NCBI GenBank assembly: GCA_031256695.1
Contig: JAIRQB010000036.1
Coordinates: 1-5,542, forward strand
Direction of reading: 5' to 3'
Length of the DNA: 5,542 bases
Source of the DNA: Elusimicrobiota bacterium
Lineage (GTDB): Bacteria > Elusimicrobiota > Endomicrobiia > Endomicrobiales > Endomicrobiaceae
Within the stretch, counting starts at the first letter, position 1. Each line of letters opens with the position of its first letter. The notes below the pieces were generated by a model. The model worked only from the letters and a program-made list of their open reading frames with translations. It did not search any database and was not told where the DNA came from. Shown in pieces: positions 1-5,542 of this stretch. The position numbers and the translations under genes are program-made.

Positions 1-678
1 TCGGGTATGATACACCCTGATTTAAAAAAGTATCACGCTACTATGCTTGTTTTTATTTTGACTGACGCTCAAATTGAAAATGCGCCTCTGCAAAAGATAT
101 TAGAAAATGCCGCAGACAATTCTTTTGACTGCATATCAGTTGACGGCGACACTTCAACAAATGATACTTTTATAGCGCTGGCAAACGGTCAAAGCAAAAC
201 GGGGAAATTGCAAGGCGCGGATTTAAAGAAATTTGCAGACGCTTTTGAAAAACTTTCTTTAGAACTTGCCAAATCTCTTGTAAAAGACGGAGAGGGCGCT
301 ACAAAGTTTATTGAGATTGAAGTTAAAGGCGCAAAAACAAAAAAAGACGCTAAAAAAATAGCGCAGACAATATCTACTTCTCCGCTTTTTAAGACGGCTA
401 TTTTCGGCGCAGACGCCAACTGGGGACGCGTTTTAGCGGCTGCAGGGCGCGCGGGAATTGTCTTTGATTGGTCAAAAATAAATGTTTCTTTCGGCGGCAT
501 AGATGTTTTTAAGAAAGGAATCCCCGTAAATTTTAGCGAAAGCGAAGCGAAAGAAAATCTCTCAAAGAAAGAGATTAAAATTACCATAGATTTACGCTGC
601 GGGAAAGAAAAATCAGCGTATTATACCTGCGACTTTTCTTACGATTATGTAAAAATCAACGGCGATTACCGCAGTTAA
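1..678 (+). CDS. argJ: Glutamate N-acetyltransferase / amino-acid acetyltransferase ArgJ, 3' part (5' end outside window)
   Basis: ArgJ moves the acetyl group from N-acetylornithine to glutamate (and, in bifunctional forms, makes N-acetylglutamate from acetyl-CoA) in cytoplasmic arginine synthesis. The frame is open from base 1 and ends at TAA 676-678, giving 225 visible residues. The family is normally near 400 residues, so most of the alpha chain lies upstream and the ATG at base 7 is an internal Met, not the start. Visible landmarks are SGMIHP at residues 1-6, ATML at 13-16, VDGDTSTND at 47-55, GADANWGRV at 136-144 and a typical ending ...YDYVKINGDYRS. Thr14 (bases 40-42) should be the nucleophile released by autocleavage of the Ala-Thr bond, so the whole beta chain is present. 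Odd point: between MIHP and ATML there are six residues (DLKKYH), where most family members I recall have two (often NM). Whether the enzyme is mono- or bifunctional cannot be told from this part. tsaC follows 61 bases later with no obvious terminator. Confidence 0.95.
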   Translation, partial: SGMIHPDLKKYHATMLVFILTDAQIENAPLQKILENAADNSFDCISVDGDTSTNDTFIALANGQSKTGKLQGADLKKFADAFEKLSLELAKSLVKDGEGATKFIEIEVKGAKTKKDAKKIAQTISTSPLFKTAIFGADANWGRVLAAAGRAGIVFDWSKINVSFGGIDVFKKGIPVNFSESEAKENLSKKEIKITIDLRCGKEKSAYYTCDFSYDYVKINGDYRS

Positions 679-739
679 AAGAGCGGCGCTATAAGAAAAA
701 ATATAAAAATGAGATAATTGGCGCAAAAGAGGTAAAAAA

Positions 740-1357
740 ATGAGAAAACAGGCTGAAATAGTTTCAATAAAGAGCAAAGACGCTTACAAAAGGGCGGCGG
801 GAATGATTAAAAAAGGCGGCATCATTATTGTTCCGACCGAGACTGTCTACGGTTTTGCCGCTAATGCTTTTAATGTCTATGCCCAGAGAAAAATTTACAA
901 GTTGAAAAAACGCAGCGAAAAAAAGCCGCTCGTCATTATGGCTTGCGATATAGAAAGCATTAAATCTTTAGTTGAAATTTCTCCAAAAGCGTTAAAACTT
1001 GCCGAGCGGTTTTGGCCTGGTCAATTGACTTTAGTTTTTCCATCTACTGAACTCGGTAAAATTTTATCAGGCGGGAGAGAAACTTTAGGAATAAGAATTC
1101 CCGACAATAAATTTGTCTTAAAATTATTGCGCGAATTGACTTCTCCAATATGGACGACTTCAGTCAATATCTCAAGCAAGAAAAGCGCAAAAACTTTTGA
1201 GGAAACTTTGCCTTTTTTAAAGTCTGTGGATTTGATAGTAGACGGCGGGCAGTGCAAATATTCTTTTGAGTCTACGGTCATTGATGTTTCGCAATTTCCA
1301 TATGTTGTTATAAGAGAAGGCTGTTTAGACAAAAAAGAGGTGTTAAAATACATATAG
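740..1357 (+). CDS. tsaC: Threonylcarbamoyl-AMP synthase, TsaC/Sua5/YrdC family
   Basis: This enzyme makes threonylcarbamoyl-adenylate from threonine, bicarbonate and ATP. The TsaD complex then uses it to form t6A at position 37 of ANN-decoding tRNAs; it acts in the cytoplasm. The 205-residue length fits the short TsaC/YwlC form, which lacks the extra C-terminal Sua5 domain. YrdC-fold motifs are in the expected order: PTETVYGFAANA at residues 32-43, IYKLKKRSEKKPL at 52-64 (basic nucleotide-binding strand), FWPGQLTLVF at 91-100, GIRIPD at 117-122, TTSVNIS at 139-145 and STVIDV...IREG at 178-194. Small deviations are F39 where Leu is common after VYG, and Q95 where FWPGPLTL is common; neither suggests loss of function. 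The ATG start is supported by AGAGGT at 728-733 with a 6-base spacer. The gene sits between argJ and a short-spaced hypothetical gene, probably as one transcript. YciO-like paralogues are the alternative, but the motifs fit TsaC better. Confidence 0.93.
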   Translation: MRKQAEIVSIKSKDAYKRAAGMIKKGGIIIVPTETVYGFAANAFNVYAQRKIYKLKKRSEKKPLVIMACDIESIKSLVEISPKALKLAERFWPGQLTLVFPSTELGKILSGGRETLGIRIPDNKFVLKLLRELTSPIWTTSVNISSKKSAKTFEETLPFLKSVDLIVDGGQCKYSFESTVIDVSQFPYVVIREGCLDKKEVLKYI

Positions 1358-1361
1358 GGGG
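1356..1361 (+). promoter_or_regulatory. Ribosome binding site overlapping the tsaC stop codon
   Basis: AGGGGG lies five bases before the ATG at 1367, and its first two bases are the last two of the tsaC TAG stop (1355-1357). A ribosome finishing tsaC would cover this site, so translation of the downstream gene may be coupled to tsaC. The purine run is seen directly; the coupling is inferred. Confidence 0.7.
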
Positions 1362-1366
1362 CTTAT

Positions 1367-2029
1367 ATGGAAGATGAAAAAAAAGAAGAAGGTTTAGGCG
1401 GCAGAATGCAAAATATCGGGGGCAAAGGATTTGTCTCCCGCGCATTTCAGCAGATAAGCAGGCAAGATGAAGAAAAAAAAGCGGAACAGCCGGTTAAAGA
1501 ATATCCGTCAGCCCCGCAAAAGCCCATTGAGATAAAAAAAGAAATAAATCCTGAAATAAAAAAAGAAGAAAGAACTGAAGAAAAAAAAGAGGAAAAGATA
1601 GAAATAAAGAAACAAGAAAAAGCAGAGATAAATACAGAAGTAAAAAAAGCAGAGCAAGTATCTTTACCGCAAGGTCAGGCGCCTGCTCAAAAAGATATTC
1701 AAATGCCTTTTAAAAGTTCCGCTTTAAAAGAAGAATTTAAACAAGAACTTTCAATAGAATCTGCAGTCAGCACTTTGTATTCAAAAATACTCTATAAAGT
1801 TAAGCCGAAACCGTTGTCGCGCAAAGAATTGTCCGCGGCGCTGGGTCAAAAAAATATATCGGGTCAGTTGAATCAAATCATCTTAAAACTGCTAAATTCC
1901 TCTTTGATAGAGCATACAATCCCTTCAGTTCCAAATCATCCAAAACAGCAATTTAGAATATCTAAGAAAGGATTGGCTTTTTTGGATATTCTTGAGAGCA
2001 ATGCTAAAAAAGCAGGTCAAGAGCAATAA
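1367..2029 (+). CDS. Uncharacterised protein with Lys/Glu-rich linker and predicted C-terminal winged-helix domain
   Basis: I do not recognise this 220-residue protein as a named family. It has three parts. Residues 1-32 are Gly- and Gln-containing (GGRMQNIGGKGF at 11-22). Residues 35-98 are a highly charged Lys/Glu repeat-like stretch with Pro, probably disordered or partly helical. Residues 132-208 look globular. That last part, with PLSRKELSAALG at 149-160, a helix through LNQIILKLLNSSLIEHTIP at 168-186 and QFRISKKGLAFL at 195-206, resembles the winged-helix domain found at the C-terminus of some Fic-family and AlbA-type ATP-binding regulators, where IEMTIPxxPxSxxQKYRLTxKG is a common pattern. 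DNA binding is therefore possible but unproven. No signal peptide or membrane segment is seen. The start is supported by AGGGGG at 1356-1361. Only nine bases separate it from tsaC, so it is probably co-transcribed. The charged half is built from A-rich codons and contains three A8 tracts. Confidence 0.8.
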   Translation: MEDEKKEEGLGGRMQNIGGKGFVSRAFQQISRQDEEKKAEQPVKEYPSAPQKPIEIKKEINPEIKKEERTEEKKEEKIEIKKQEKAEINTEVKKAEQVSLPQGQAPAQKDIQMPFKSSALKEEFKQELSIESAVSTLYSKILYKVKPKPLSRKELSAALGQKNISGQLNQIILKLLNSSLIEHTIPSVPNHPKQQFRISKKGLAFLDILESNAKKAGQEQ

Positions 2030-2200
2030 ACGATAAGCAGAGAGTTTCTTGCAAAACAATGTTTAAAGCCCTCTTTTGACAAATAAATGCTTTATTGCTT
2101 CTGTTGTAGGCAGTTCGTCGCTCAAGATTTGCCTCTAGTTTTTATAACTTTAAATTTCAAACTGGATTTTTTGTATTTTTTAAATTTATAGGGAGTTTTT
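2030..2200 (+). other. AT-rich intergenic region before dapL
   Basis: This 171-base gap is the longest non-coding stretch in the window and the likeliest boundary between the argJ-tsaC unit and dapL. It holds a weak candidate stem AGGCA (2108-2112) / TGCCT (2130-2134) followed after four bases by five Ts (2139-2143), which could be a poor intrinsic terminator. It also has an all-A/T hairpin, AATAAA (2082-2087) / TTTATT (2091-2096), with no T-run. A promoter for dapL would be expected here, but I found no convincing -35/-10 pair. The dapL ribosome binding site AGGGAG is at 2190-2195, five bases before its ATG. No small ORF or RNA gene is visible. Confidence 0.4.
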
Positions 2201-3388
2201 ATGGAAATTGTCAGCAATGAAAAATTAAAAAAATTGCCGCCTTATCTTTTTATTGAAATAGATAAAAAGAAAAATGAAGCAAAAGCCCGCGGCGCAGACA
2301 TTATTTCTTTAGGAGTCGGCGACCCCGATTTGCCCACTTTTGAGCATATAATAGCCGCTATGCAAAAGGCTGTTGAAAAGCCGTCTAATCATCAATATCC
2401 CTTCGGCGCCGGTTTGCCGTCCTATAGGCAAGCGGTCTGCGATTGGTATAAAAAGAGATTTAATGTCAATTTAAATATTGAAAACGTTTGCGCTTTAATC
2501 GGTTCAAAAGAAGGCATAGGTCATATACATTTAGGCTTTATAAATCCCGGCGACATTGTTTTAATACCAGACCCCGGCTATCCCGTCTATAATACGGGAA
2601 CAATTTTTACAGACGGCATCCCTTATTTTATGCCTTTGCTTGAAAAAAACAATTTCCTGCCTGATTTAGACGCTATTCCTCAAGATATCGCCAAGAAAGC
2701 AAAATTGATTTTTGTAAATTATCCTAATAATCCTACAGCCGCAACCGTTACAAAAGAGTTTTACGCAAAACTTATAGATTTTGCTTTAAAGAACAATATC
2801 ATAGTAGCCGCAGACAGCGCTTATTCTGAAATTTATTATGACGAAAGCGATAAGCCTATATCTTTTTTAGAAGTTGACGGCGCTTGCGAAGTAGGCGTTG
2901 AATTCCACTCTCTATCTAAAACTTACAATATGACGGGTTGGCGCATAGGCTGGGTTTGCGGGAATGAAAAAATAGTCAAAGTTATATCAACTGTAAAGGA
3001 CAATTATGATTCAGGCGCATTTAGCGCCGTGCAGGAAGCCGCTATTGCGGCGCTGAATTCTCCGCAAGATTGCGCGGCAAAACAAAGGCTCATTTATAAA
3101 GAAAGGCGCGATATTTTAGTAAACGGTTTAAAAAAACTGGGCTGGGATGTAAATTTGCCGAAGGCAACTTTTTATGTTTGGGCAAAAACTCCAAATGGAT
3201 ATACATCGTCTCAAACAGTTTCAAAACTTTTAGATGAAGCCGCAATAGTGTCAACGCCGGGAAATGGAATGGGAAAGAGCGGCGAAGGCTATATTAGATT
3301 TGCCTTGACTGTTTCTGCAGACAGGACTGCTGAAGCGCTTGATAGGATTTCAAAAATTAGTTGGCAGAAATCTTTTGAAAGGCAATGA
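2201..3388 (+). CDS. dapL: LL-diaminopimelate aminotransferase (PLP-dependent, class I/II fold)
   Basis: DapL converts tetrahydrodipicolinate directly to LL-diaminopimelate using glutamate as amino donor, bypassing the succinylated or acetylated intermediates on the route to lysine and peptidoglycan. The 395-residue length fits the family. The N-terminus shows PPYLFIEIDKKKNEA at residues 13-27 and GVGDPDLPT, which in my memory is typical of DapL-type enzymes, then YPFGAGLPSYR, IGSKEGIGHI and PDPGYPVY. PLP-site residues are visible: YPNNPT at 174-179, D205 and Y208 in ADSAY, the Schiff-base lysine K240 in SLSKTYNMTGWR, phosphate-binding R248, and the substrate-carboxylate arginine R366 in YIRFALT. 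The start has AGGGAG five bases upstream. The gene is not beside other dap genes here. Closely related aminotransferases are the alternative, since the exact substrate cannot be proved from sequence alone, but the overall pattern matches DapL well. Confidence 0.88.
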   Translation: MEIVSNEKLKKLPPYLFIEIDKKKNEAKARGADIISLGVGDPDLPTFEHIIAAMQKAVEKPSNHQYPFGAGLPSYRQAVCDWYKKRFNVNLNIENVCALIGSKEGIGHIHLGFINPGDIVLIPDPGYPVYNTGTIFTDGIPYFMPLLEKNNFLPDLDAIPQDIAKKAKLIFVNYPNNPTAATVTKEFYAKLIDFALKNNIIVAADSAYSEIYYDESDKPISFLEVDGACEVGVEFHSLSKTYNMTGWRIGWVCGNEKIVKVISTVKDNYDSGAFSAVQEAAIAALNSPQDCAAKQRLIYKERRDILVNGLKKLGWDVNLPKATFYVWAKTPNGYTSSQTVSKLLDEAAIVSTPGNGMGKSGEGYIRFALTVSADRTAEALDRISKISWQKSFERQ

Positions 3389-3440
3389 GCGGCGTCTCAT
3401 ATAGAATTTGCCCCCAAGGCGCTGTCTTTAACTAAAGAAT

Positions 3441-3446
3441 GGAAAG
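3441..3446 (+). promoter_or_regulatory. Ribosome binding site selecting the upstream ATG of the Pmp-like gene
   Basis: GGAAAG lies six bases before the ATG at 3453. It matters because the later in-frame alternatives nearer the signal peptide (TTG 3711, GTG 3738) have no purine-rich site at the right distance. It favours a start that includes the repeat-derived N-terminal extension. Confidence 0.55.
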
Positions 3447-3452
3447 TAAAAA

Positions 3453-5542
3453 ATGCAAATAGAAAACAATGTGTTAAATCAAATAGTAGGCAATGACACC
3501 GGAACTGGCGTCAAAGCCCAAACCTCCAGTGTCATTCCCGAGTTGCAAAACCAAGATACAAGGCAACTCAAGAAGGCGGGAATCCCTGTTGTCTTTGCCT
3601 TTGGAAAGAAAACAGCGGAAAGCGGTGAACACTTTATAACAAACAGGGATTGCGGCGCGCTATGCGTTTGCGCACGCCACAATGGCACCGTCCGCAACGT
3701 CTTTCGCCGTTTGTCATCATTATTTAACTTAAAAATAGTGGCATTTATTTTGCCTCTCTTTTTTTTATTTTGCTCAAATTGTTTCGCGGTAGACGTCAAC
3801 AGTTGGATGTACTTACTTCTGTATTATACGCAGCATCCTGCCAACGAGATTATAAATATAACAGCAGATATTACGGCAATGAGCAGTGCCGGCGCTGGCG
3901 TTCCAACCCCATTTATAATGCAAAGTAATGTGCCTGGGACGCAAAGGACATTATTTGGACAAGGACGTTATCGTCTCTTTATGTTTATAGATGGCGGCAG
4001 CGGTACATTTAAGGATATAAACTTTCAACAATTTGATGACAGTGCTGACAATAATGGCGGCGGCGCGGCAATTCGCGTAGACTATTCGGCAAATTTATTT
4101 TTCTTTGGAAAAATTTCATTTACAAATAATACAGGCGGTTATAATGGCGGAGCGGTAAGGATTACGAATTCTCAATCTTCTGTAAATTTTATAAATGCAA
4201 TAGTTGACTTCAATGATAATAGGCGCGAACCTATAACTAGAGACGGTTGGGGCGCCGCAATAAATATCACTGCGGGAAAATTGTATTTCATAAATTCAAC
4301 AGTCTCTATTAGGAATACAAAAGCATACAGCAGCGCATTTTTTCCAGGTCAAAACTTAACGACAGTATCATTTATTAGAACTACAACTCTTTTTGACGGG
4401 AATGTCGGACAGGGCAATGGCGGCGCTATCCATGTTTATCACAGAGCTTATCTCACATTTGAAAATTCAAGGATTACTTTTACCAAGAATTTTAATCCGA
4501 CAAATGGAGTAAGTATGGGTGGCGGCGCTATTTTTTTGGGGTGGCAAGATTACAAATATATGGCATTTAAGAAATCAACAGTAACTTTTGACCACAATTA
4601 TTCTACTGGTTCAGGTTCAGGCACAGGCGGGGCGGGCGCCGCTATATATTTCAGGGGTTATGGCGATGTTATATTTGAAGATTCAAACGTTACTTTTTCT
4701 TATAACACTGCCGGCTATGCCGCTGTATTTTTTGTCAATGCTAAACCAATCGATAATTTTGTCGGCAACACTAAGGGTCCATCTAGATTTACATTTAGAA
4801 GGAGCAATCTTTCATTTATAAACAACACATCGTATTTAGACGGGAGAAGCAGCGATTTACAGGGCGGAGTAATTTTTAGCGAATACTGGAATTCCAATCC
4901 TAGCAATGGCGGTTTTTTAGATTTTATAGATATAGGGATATTCATAGCGAGGAACAACCGCGTATATTACGGGGATGCTGGTTTTTTCTTTTCAAACACT
5001 GCTTCCAAATTTGATTTTCAAGGAAATCTGATGCAGATTAGCAACAACACTGCTGACATCGGCAGCGGCGGAGCAATTTTTATGAGGAATTCATATATCC
5101 GATTAGGCGGGACAACGATAACATTTTCCAATAATGTTGCAGGCGATTCGGGCGGAGCGCTTGCTGTAGCAAGCATCAGTTCTTTTGTTGCTTCAGCGTC
5201 GTCAATGACATTTACGGGCAACAGCGCTTTTATGGGGGGCGCTATATTTTTTGAAAATTCTGCGGTGGGTAATTTTGATGTATCAGGGAGTATAACATTC
5301 AGCAAGAATAGGGCTGGGTTTCCTGGCGGCGCCATATTTTTTAATAGCAATTCAAGCGGGACATTCAAGTCCAACTTTGAGATGGTATTTTCCAGCAATA
5401 TAGCAAATGGAGAAGGTGGCGCTATTGATTTTGGTTACTCTTGGGCATTTTTCCCTGCAGGGTCAAATAAGCAGTCAATATCATTTTTATACAACACAGC
5501 GGGCGGCGGGGGCGCTATGTATTTTTCCAATATGCTGACGAC
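3453..5542 (+). CDS. Pmp-like secreted beta-helix protein (probable autotransporter passenger), 3' end outside window
   Basis: The frame starting at ATG 3453 stays open to the last base, giving 696 complete codons with no stop. Residues 1-86 are an unusual extension, encoded largely by repeat DNA. Residues 87-112 look like a Sec signal peptide: RR at 85-86 just before it and K94, hydrophobic core IVAFILPLFFLFC at 95-107, and a likely cut after CFA112. From about residue 185 the protein is built of imperfect repeats that pair GGA[I/V/L/M] with FxxN, for example FTNN...GGAV, FDGN...GGAI, FSNN...GGAL, FTGN...GGAI and FSSN...GGAI. There are at least 13 FxxN and about a dozen GGA-type motifs. This is the signature of the chlamydial polymorphic membrane protein middle domain, which folds as a parallel beta-helix; Asn, Ser, Thr and Gly are abundant. 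A C-terminal outer-membrane beta-barrel would be expected beyond the window but is not seen. Surface exposure and adhesion are inferred from the family. The gene lies 64 bases after dapL with no clear terminator between. Confidence 0.85.
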   Translation, partial: MQIENNVLNQIVGNDTGTGVKAQTSSVIPELQNQDTRQLKKAGIPVVFAFGKKTAESGEHFITNRDCGALCVCARHNGTVRNVFRRLSSLFNLKIVAFILPLFFLFCSNCFAVDVNSWMYLLLYYTQHPANEIINITADITAMSSAGAGVPTPFIMQSNVPGTQRTLFGQGRYRLFMFIDGGSGTFKDINFQQFDDSADNNGGGAAIRVDYSANLFFFGKISFTNNTGGYNGGAVRITNSQSSVNFINAIVDFNDNRREPITRDGWGAAINITAGKLYFINSTVSIRNTKAYSSAFFPGQNLTTVSFIRTTTLFDGNVGQGNGGAIHVYHRAYLTFENSRITFTKNFNPTNGVSMGGGAIFLGWQDYKYMAFKKSTVTFDHNYSTGSGSGTGGAGAAIYFRGYGDVIFEDSNVTFSYNTAGYAAVFFVNAKPIDNFVGNTKGPSRFTFRRSNLSFINNTSYLDGRSSDLQGGVIFSEYWNSNPSNGGFLDFIDIGIFIARNNRVYYGDAGFFFSNTASKFDFQGNLMQISNNTADIGSGGAIFMRNSYIRLGGTTITFSNNVAGDSGGALAVASISSFVASASSMTFTGNSAFMGGAIFFENSAVGNFDVSGSITFSKNRAGFPGGAIFFNSNSSGTFKSNFEMVFSSNIANGEGGAIDFGYSWAFFPAGSNKQSISFLYNTAGGGGAMYFSNMLT
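3492..3697 (+). repeat. Chain of overlapping inverted repeats inside the 5' coding region (dispersed-repeat-like element)
   Basis: Four inverted repeats follow one another, each sharing a few bases with the next. (1) AATGACACCGGA 3492-3503 pairs with TCCAGTGTCATT 3525-3536, with one mismatch. (2) ATTCCCG 3534-3540 pairs with CGGGAAT 3577-3583, with GAGTTGC 3540-3546 / GCAACTC 3563-3569 nested inside. (3) AATCCCTGTT 3581-3590 pairs perfectly with AACAGGGATT 3642-3651. (4) TTGCGG 3650-3655 pairs with CCGCAA 3692-3697 and encloses two small hairpins, TGCG 3663-3666 / CGCA 3671-3674 and GCCA 3676-3679 / TGGC 3683-3686. GTCATTCCCG...CGGGAAT ends are typical of dispersed palindromic repeats in many bacterial genomes. 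The segment reads through in frame as residues 14-82 of the Pmp-like protein. No transposase is present, so it would be a non-autonomous element. Pairings are seen directly; copy number elsewhere is unknown. Confidence 0.65.
3711..3788 (+). other. Sec signal peptide coding segment
   Basis: These codons give residues 87-112 of the Pmp-like protein: a short n-region with K94, a 13-residue hydrophobic core at 95-107, and SNCFA with a likely signal peptidase I cut before Val113. The core contains Cys107 and Cys110, but the sequence is not a convincing lipobox because a further hydrophobic residue and a good AxA-type end (CFA) follow. The signal sits unusually far, 86 residues, from the predicted initiator Met. 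Confidence 0.7.
4005..5542 (+). repeat. Protein-level Pmp repeats (GGA[I/V/L/M] and FxxN units) of the beta-helix
   Basis: Units of variable length, roughly 25-50 residues, recur up to the window edge. Each usually has a strand ending FxxN, a small-residue turn, then GGA plus an aliphatic residue and an aromatic or aliphatic pair. At DNA level the GGA motif is often written with nearly the same word: GGCGGCGCTAT at 4419-4429 and 4521-4531, GGCGGCGCCAT at 5325-5335, GGTGGCGCTAT at 5415-5425, and the shorter GGCGCTAT at 5238-5245 and 5511-5518. The units are divergent between these words, so this is an old repeat array rather than a recent tandem duplication. Units in the middle (about 4700-4990) are more degenerate, for example AAVFF and GGVIF in place of GGAIF. 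Confidence 0.75.

Noticed and set aside
189..587. 132-codon minus-strand frame within argJ
   Set aside because: It is fully antisense to conserved ArgJ motifs and shows no family features.
1021..1353. 110-codon minus-strand frame within tsaC
   Set aside because: It is antisense to the conserved C-terminal half of TsaC, with no independent support.
2082..2096. AATAAA-TGC-TTTATT hairpin as a terminator
   Set aside because: The stem is six A/T pairs only and is not followed by a T-run, so it would not be stable enough.
2076..2104. TTGACA at 2076-2081 as the -35 box of a dapL promoter
   Set aside because: At a 17-base spacing the -10 position reads TTCTGT, which is a poor match, and no better hexamer lies at 16-18 bases.
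3389..3452. Terminator between dapL and the Pmp-like gene
   Set aside because: No stem of useful length with a following T-run was found; only four-base matches such as AGCG/CGCT are present.
3479..3799. 106-codon open frame on the minus strand
   Set aside because: It runs antisense to the N-terminal extension and signal peptide of the Pmp-like gene and is largely a translation of the inverted-repeat DNA. It has no recognisable domain, so it is most likely a shadow.
4588..4821. 77-codon + strand frame within the Pmp-like gene
   Set aside because: It lies in another frame of a gene whose main frame is continuously open and repeat-structured, and it has no ribosome binding site of note.
4715..5398. 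Two minus-strand frames (4715-4957 and 5018-5398)
   Set aside because: Both are antisense to the Pmp repeats. Their Leu/Pro/Ala-rich translations are what the complement of Gly/Asn/Phe repeats gives.

Overview
The window carries five protein-coding genes, all on the + strand, with AT-rich composition (around 40% GC by eye). Two are cut by the window edges. The mix is arginine and lysine/peptidoglycan precursor biosynthesis, a tRNA modification enzyme, an unrecognised winged-helix-like protein and a large Chlamydia-Pmp-like secreted beta-helix protein. This suggests a Gram-negative (diderm) bacterium. The combination of a DapL-type aminotransferase, a Pmp-like autotransporter passenger, A-rich sequence and frequent GGCGC/GCGGC words would fit Elusimicrobiota (Endomicrobium-like) or a related diderm lineage. 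That placement is an inference from gene content only.

Layout: bases 1-678 are the 3' part of argJ, including the autocleavage threonine and the whole beta chain. After a 61-base gap comes tsaC (740-1357). Nine bases further is an uncharacterised 220-residue protein with a Lys/Glu-rich N-terminal half and a predicted winged-helix C-terminus (1367-2029); its ribosome binding site overlaps the tsaC stop codon. These three look like one transcription unit. A 171-base AT-rich intergenic stretch (2030-2200) separates them from dapL (2201-3388). From 3453 to the end of the window there is a continuously open frame of 696 codons with no stop, encoding a secreted protein with about a dozen GGA[I/V/L/M]...FxxN repeats.

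How they work together: ArgJ (acetyl transfer in arginine synthesis) and DapL (LL-diaminopimelate formation for lysine and cell wall) are housekeeping biosynthesis. TsaC makes the threonylcarbamoyl-AMP used for the t6A37 modification of ANN-decoding tRNAs. The large secreted protein is probably a surface-exposed adhesin-like passenger, unrelated metabolically to the rest.

The most unusual feature is at the start of that secreted protein. About 80 residues lie upstream of its apparent Sec signal peptide, and they are encoded by a chain of overlapping inverted repeats (about 3492-3697) resembling dispersed GTCATTCCCG...CGGGAAT bacterial repeats. A repeat element therefore seems to have been inserted into, or read through by, the coding sequence. 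I saw no CRISPR array, tRNA, rRNA or transposase gene, and nothing that amounts to a clearly new multi-gene system.
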